From: Adenanthera pavonina
Taxonomy: Eukaryota > Streptophyta > Magnoliopsida > Fabales > Fabaceae
Assembly (NCBI GenBank): GCA_026686845.1
Contig: JAIVEN010000024.1
Span: 6,311,501-6,375,500 of the forward strand
DNA length: 64,000 nucleotides
Direction: 5' to 3'
Below the pieces are notes generated by a model that was not told the origin of the DNA, did no database searches, and saw nothing but the letters and a program-made list of their open reading frames with translations. Of this stretch, positions 59,614-64,000 are shown one piece after another. The translations under genes and the position numbers were made by a program. The first letter of the stretch is position 1. Each line of letters opens with the position of its first letter.

Positions 59614-61469
59614 TGTTGAATTAAGAGTTTTGATTATTCCAAACCAACAATCAAGAGCTTGGATTGAAGATATCAAAGAAGCTCAAAATAATTCAAGTGA
59701 AGAGATTCAGAGTAACTGCTGTTAGATCTGTTGTAGGTTCCTTAGTTTTAGCTAGAAATGGGTAAAAGATTTTGATTTGAAGAAAAGATGTTTTAAAACC
59801 TTGATTTTATGTTAAATCTTGACTTATTTGAAAAACACTCACAAACAGACGAAGTTTGAAAGTTTAAACTGAACTGGCATGTTGGAAATTCGAACTTTGC
59901 CTTTGAAAATTCGAATTTCGAGCTAAAAATGAATAAATCTGAAGAGATGCTCCTCTGTCAGACGAATTTTGATTCTCCAAAGTTTGAATTTTCATATGAG
60001 TCTGAAAGAAGCCTTTTGTGACAGACGAACTTCAAGTCTTCAAAATTCGAATTTTAGATAAAATGCAGTTTGAGAAAACCAAAGAAATTCGTCTGAAATA
60101 ATGTTAAAGTTCATCTGAAATCAAGATGAAATTGAGTTTCAAAAATACTATCTGACAGACTAACTTTGGCTTTCCAACATTCGAATTTTCATATAAGTCT
60201 GAAAGAAGCTTCTTTGAAACAGACAAACTTTGAGTCTTCAAAATTCGAATTTCAGACAAAACACAACTTATGAAAATGGAAGAAATTCGTCTGAAACAAT
60301 GTTAAAATTCATCTGAGATCAAGAATAATTTAAGTTTCAAAACTGCTTTCTGTCAGACGAACTTTGAACATTAAAATTTGAATTTTAGAAGCTAAGGTTA
60401 TGAGTCTGCTGGAATGAAATGTTGGCATACGAATGACAGAGTTTTGTAACTTTGAATGTTGAAGTTAGTCTGAAAAGAATCTCTCTGACAGACGAACTTC
60501 ACTCTTTCAACATTCGAATTTCGAAGAAAGTGAAATACTGTGCCTTTTGAACGTACTAAAAACAGACGAATTTTGGGCTTCCAAAATTTGAATTTCAAGG
60601 GCACTGTAGAAAATTGAAAACACTGTTCATACTTAACAGAAAAACTTTCTTCTTGAAAATTCATATGTCACAACGTGAAAACATTTTACAAGTTTCAAAA
60701 TTTGAATTTCACTTCATGAACAGACGAACTTCGTATTTTTACGTTGGAAGCTTTAACCTTCGGTTCCTTCGAAATTCGTCTGTTGACCAACCAAAATTCG
60801 AATTTCAGTATGTCAGAAGCATTAAATGCGGTTGGTTAACGGATAGTTTTTCAGGGTAACCGTTGGATAACTTCCCCAACGGATAGATTTTGTCTCTAAC
60901 GAATAGTTGGGACCTAAATCTATAAATACAACATCATTTGAAGTTGTGGGTAATGAATCAAACTTGTATATACTGAATTTCTGCTAAATGCTCTTCTCAA
61001 AAGCTTTTACCCTCTAACTTCAATATTTGTACTTTAACCTTCATATCTACTCTATTCAAGAGAGTTATATCTTTGTAAACAATCTACTCTTCATCTGGAA
61101 GATAGGTTTACTTATGAGGGAAAATCATAAGGGGATTGGAAAGCACATTGTAAGAGTGCTTAGAGAGATTGAGAAAGCTCCAGAAACAGAGCATACTCGT
61201 TGTACTGTGGCATTAGCAAGAAGCCCGTTGAATTCTTGCTGTATAGTGAAAAATCTCAAGAGTTGTCTTGAGGACTGAACGTAGGTCAAGTGGATAGACC
61301 GAATCAGGATAAATTACTGAGTCTTCCTCTCCTTATCTTTACTTTTCAGCTTGCTCTATTTTGTACGTTGCTTCCATTACACTGTGCTATCTTCACCCAT
61401 TTCACTTTGTGCAGAAAAATTTCAATCTTCCCAATTCACCCCCCTCTTGGGAAGTCAGTCTTGCTAACA
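59614..61469 (+). repeat. SIRE-type solo LTR, exact 5-bp target duplication
   Basis: 1856 bp from TGTTGAATTAAG to TTGCTAACA, flanked by TCAAT at 59609-59613 and 61470-61474. It has the longest and clearest module array in the window, about ten CAGACGAA boxes between 59846 and 60790, most followed within about 25 bases by an AAATTCGAATTT-like palindrome. TATAAATA box at 60921-60928. Closely related to 39124-40850. Confidence 0.95.
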
Positions 61470-61474
61470 TCAAT

Positions 61475-63180
61475 TTCTTTAAGTCTAAATATGCAAATTG
61501 ATGCATGTCGGAAGCTTGTGAATATACATATTGATGCATGTTAGAAGCTTATGAGGACACACATCATCCGTGAAAATTTCAATTACAATGAAATAGTATG
61601 AATTTAAATGCTGAAAATAGTGATAATAATGATAGTAATAATTGCTTTGTAATTAATATAAGTGAGGGGTCTTAGTAGTATGTGACTAGTATATGAGTCA
61701 CACTCCCACCCCCTTTTTAAATGTGCAAAATACGATGGTGATTTTATGAGTTGTAGTGCATGTTTATGAATTTTTTATTTTTTTCCTTATTTTTTTTTAA
61801 TGGAATGGAGTTGGTTGTTAGATTTTTGCCATTGTTTAGAAGAATTTTTAAAAACTGAGTGGGATCGCCCCTTAACCTATGCTTTGTCATTAAAATATCA
61901 ATTTTTGTTGTTCAACAAATTAGGGGTCAAGGATAGAATGACTTGAGGTTATACTACATGTTCAATTTGTATATTATTTATATTAAGAGATCATAATTTT
62001 TTGTTTTTGATAATAAAAATATATTTGAGAAACGTTTTTTATAGCTTCTAGGAAGATGAAACTTTAATTTTTTTTTCATATTTTCAAAAAAATTTTAACA
62101 CTGTAAACAAATGTGAATATTAAAAAAAAGTTGTTATTACAACTTTGATGAATCACTATGTTTTGAGAGAGAGTAAAACTACACGGCAGCTGATCATGGC
62201 TTTTTTTTCCCCAATTAATGCTTTAAATCTGTTGCTCTATTAAGTGATGCTAATTCCGATAAAATCCATTATGATCCCACACATGATGTTTTATATATTA
62301 GTCAAAGGAACAAAGCTTTTAAATTATATATATCGTACTAACTATCTAATCAATATCATTTTTTTTAAAAATACTTGACACATTTATTTTGCAAGCCAAT
62401 TTTTTTGGATTGTTGCCTCATTGAAAAAGTTAAAAAGAATTAAAATTATATATTATAACTGTTAATATAATGTTAATTTAATGTGCAACAATTAATTTAA
62501 TGCACAATAATTATCGATGACCATTAACAATCAAAATAAAATTATACTGAAATTAATTATTCAATAATAAAGACGTGTGATTGTGACCCATGGAGTAATT
62601 CCTAAGAAGAAAGTATTATACATATTAATGATAAACTTTACTAGAAAATTTGATTCAATTAAGGAAATCAATTATTAAAATTCATTATAGATTGATATTA
62701 ATGAAATAACCATTTATTGCGTTAAATGTGCTGCTGTGTTTACATTTTTTAATTAATTAAAAAAGAAACTCATTAATATAAATAGATAAGCATTTATTTA
62801 GTAATTTTTTTTATTGTTATATAAATCAAATATTGATAACCTATGTAGAATACAATACATGTAAATATTAATTAATTAAATCGATATATGTATGTATAAA
62901 AATTATGCAATAATTCTGATAGAGAAATCTATACAATAATTATGTGTTAGTTTAAGAATTAAATTAAAATTATATAATATGACTTTTTAATTTAAAATAA
63001 TTAAAATTATATATTATGTAATTAACAATCAAATAGTTATTAAACTTGCTATATATATACACACCAACAATAAAATCAATGCCATCAATAATATTAATCT
63101 GGGATACAAATCTTATAATTTGGAAATATATTTACAAACCTTTTTATTTTCTTTTCTTCTTTATCCTATTAGAATGACCA
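61475..63180. other. AT-rich DNA with a short tandem repeat
   Basis: A 33-base unit (ATTGATGCATG...AGAAGCTT) occurs twice at 61497-61560. The remainder is AT-rich non-coding sequence with no recognised feature. Confidence 0.4.
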
Positions 63181-63400
63181 CTGATTTGACCAATTTAAAT
63201 TTTTTTTGCCAATAAGGAAAGTATATTAATAGGAAAGAGATACAAAGTCTGCAACAAAACAAGCAAAGCAAGGCATAAAGCCAAAAGTCATCCAGTACCA
63301 CTCCTAGAGAATAAAGAGTCCTTGCTCAAAATAGCAGAAAGAGGAGAGGAATGATTTATCACCCAACCTATAGGGCATATTTCCTTCAAAGCCACTCTAC

Positions 63401-64000
63401 CTAGTTTGCAGCTAGATTGGCACTACTTGAAGTCCATACACATTGATGGCTTCCTAATAGGTTCCTCTTGTCGAGGATGTTTTCCACTAAAGCTTTGCTC
63501 CACCAGTTCAGATAGTCACTTTCTATATTAACAATTTGAACTAGCAATAAGTTATCATATTCAAAAATAATATTGTCAAGTTCATTTGTTATCGCATAAT
63601 CAATGGCATCATTTAGAGCTAAAGTCTCTACCATCAAAGATGAAGATGCTTTGCATTTCCTAACAGCTTCATCTAGTAGGAATCCTTTATGGCACCTCAC
63701 AATGAAAGCTACTGCCACTTCTGAATTTTCTTGATAAAAGGCAACATCTATATTAAGTTTAAGAAAATTCTCTTCAGGGGCTATCCAATTTAGACAACTG
63801 CTCTTATCCTTTCTAACAATATCCATATCAATTATTGAGGACCAGCCATTAGCATTCCAAAATTCTACAACCAATGATTCTGCACATTTAAAAACATGAA
63901 AGGACTCAAGGGACACATGCTCATAAGCACAAGAACATCAATTTTCCAAATTTGCCACAGAATTGCAATGATTAAGATCTTGACTAGTCATCACTAGCCT
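63401..64000 (-). pseudogene. RNase H-like protein remnant (LINE-associated type), truncated by window edge
   Basis: An open frame from 63916 down to 63401 encodes 171 residues: NWIAPEENFLKLNIDVAF, then VAFIVRCHKGFLLDEAVRKC, METLALNDAIDYAI-like and IIFEYDNLLLVQIVN. This is the pattern of the plant RNase H-like domain found at the end of many LINE reverse transcriptases and in free-standing copies. Catalytic Asp in NIDVAF and Glu in VETLAL are present; the third acidic position reads EYD where ESD is usual. Upstream on the minus strand, IAILWQIWK lies in another frame, so a frameshift precedes the ATG and the gene continues beyond 64000. The C-terminus stops early after SANLAAN. Confidence 0.65.

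Noticed and set aside
59846..60800. Regularly spaced repeats as a CRISPR array
   Set aside because: Repeats are imperfect, variably spaced and in both orientations, and lie within plant LTRs.

Overview
The window is plant nuclear DNA. It is very AT-rich, has no bacterial-type gene packing, and consists almost entirely of transposable elements and their remains: Ty1/copia, Ty3/gypsy, Helitron, hAT and short inverted-repeat elements, many nested in one another. Element types and spliceosomal introns (GT..AG) in the transposase gene point to an angiosperm, probably a eudicot, but the sequence does not identify the species. No intact host gene, tRNA or rRNA was recognised. The setting is most likely gene-poor heterochromatin or intergenic DNA.

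Layout. 1-6061: a decayed Ty3/gypsy chromovirus-like element (gag, protease, reverse transcriptase, RNase H, integrase, 3' LTR) whose 5' LTR lies left of the window. 6062-18386: non-coding repeat DNA carrying three solo LTRs (7842-8742 minus; 10527-13037; 14093-17433), the last two with exact 5-bp target duplications. 18392-31606: a complete but dead SIRE/Maximus-like Ty1/copia element with both LTRs, primer-binding site, gag, pol and an env-like third ORF. A gypsy solo LTR sits in its gag and a 563-bp hAT MITE lies between pol and the env-like ORF. 32622-33805: a foldback element with a Tourist-like MITE in one arm. 34016-49069: a probable Helitron with RPA-like and Rep-helicase remnants. It is split by a complete hAT element (35761-42126, 8-bp duplication), whose transposase gene is itself split by a SIRE-type solo LTR (39124-40850, 5-bp duplication). 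A second Helitron-like 5' end follows at 49070. 50582-51970: an LTR-like block built on a repeated palindrome. 52207-59376: a probable PIF/Harbinger-type element invaded by two solo LTRs, one of which contains a third in opposite orientation. 59614-61469: another SIRE-type solo LTR. 63401-64000 (minus): a decayed RNase H-like pseudogene running off the right edge.

None of the coding regions looks able to make a full protein. All carry stops or frameshifts. In the copia pol most stops sit where this family normally has Trp, Gln or Arg codons, as expected from C-to-T decay of methylated DNA. Nine solo LTRs against one LTR pair indicate extensive LTR-LTR recombination.

The most unusual structure is a module repeated up to about ten times within each SIRE-type LTR: a CAGACGAACTT-like box followed by an AAATTCGAATTT-like palindrome. 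It occurs in six LTRs of at least two subfamilies and again inside the element just upstream of the env-like ORF. The LTR at 50.6-52.0 kb has an analogous array built on a different palindrome (TAATCGATTA).
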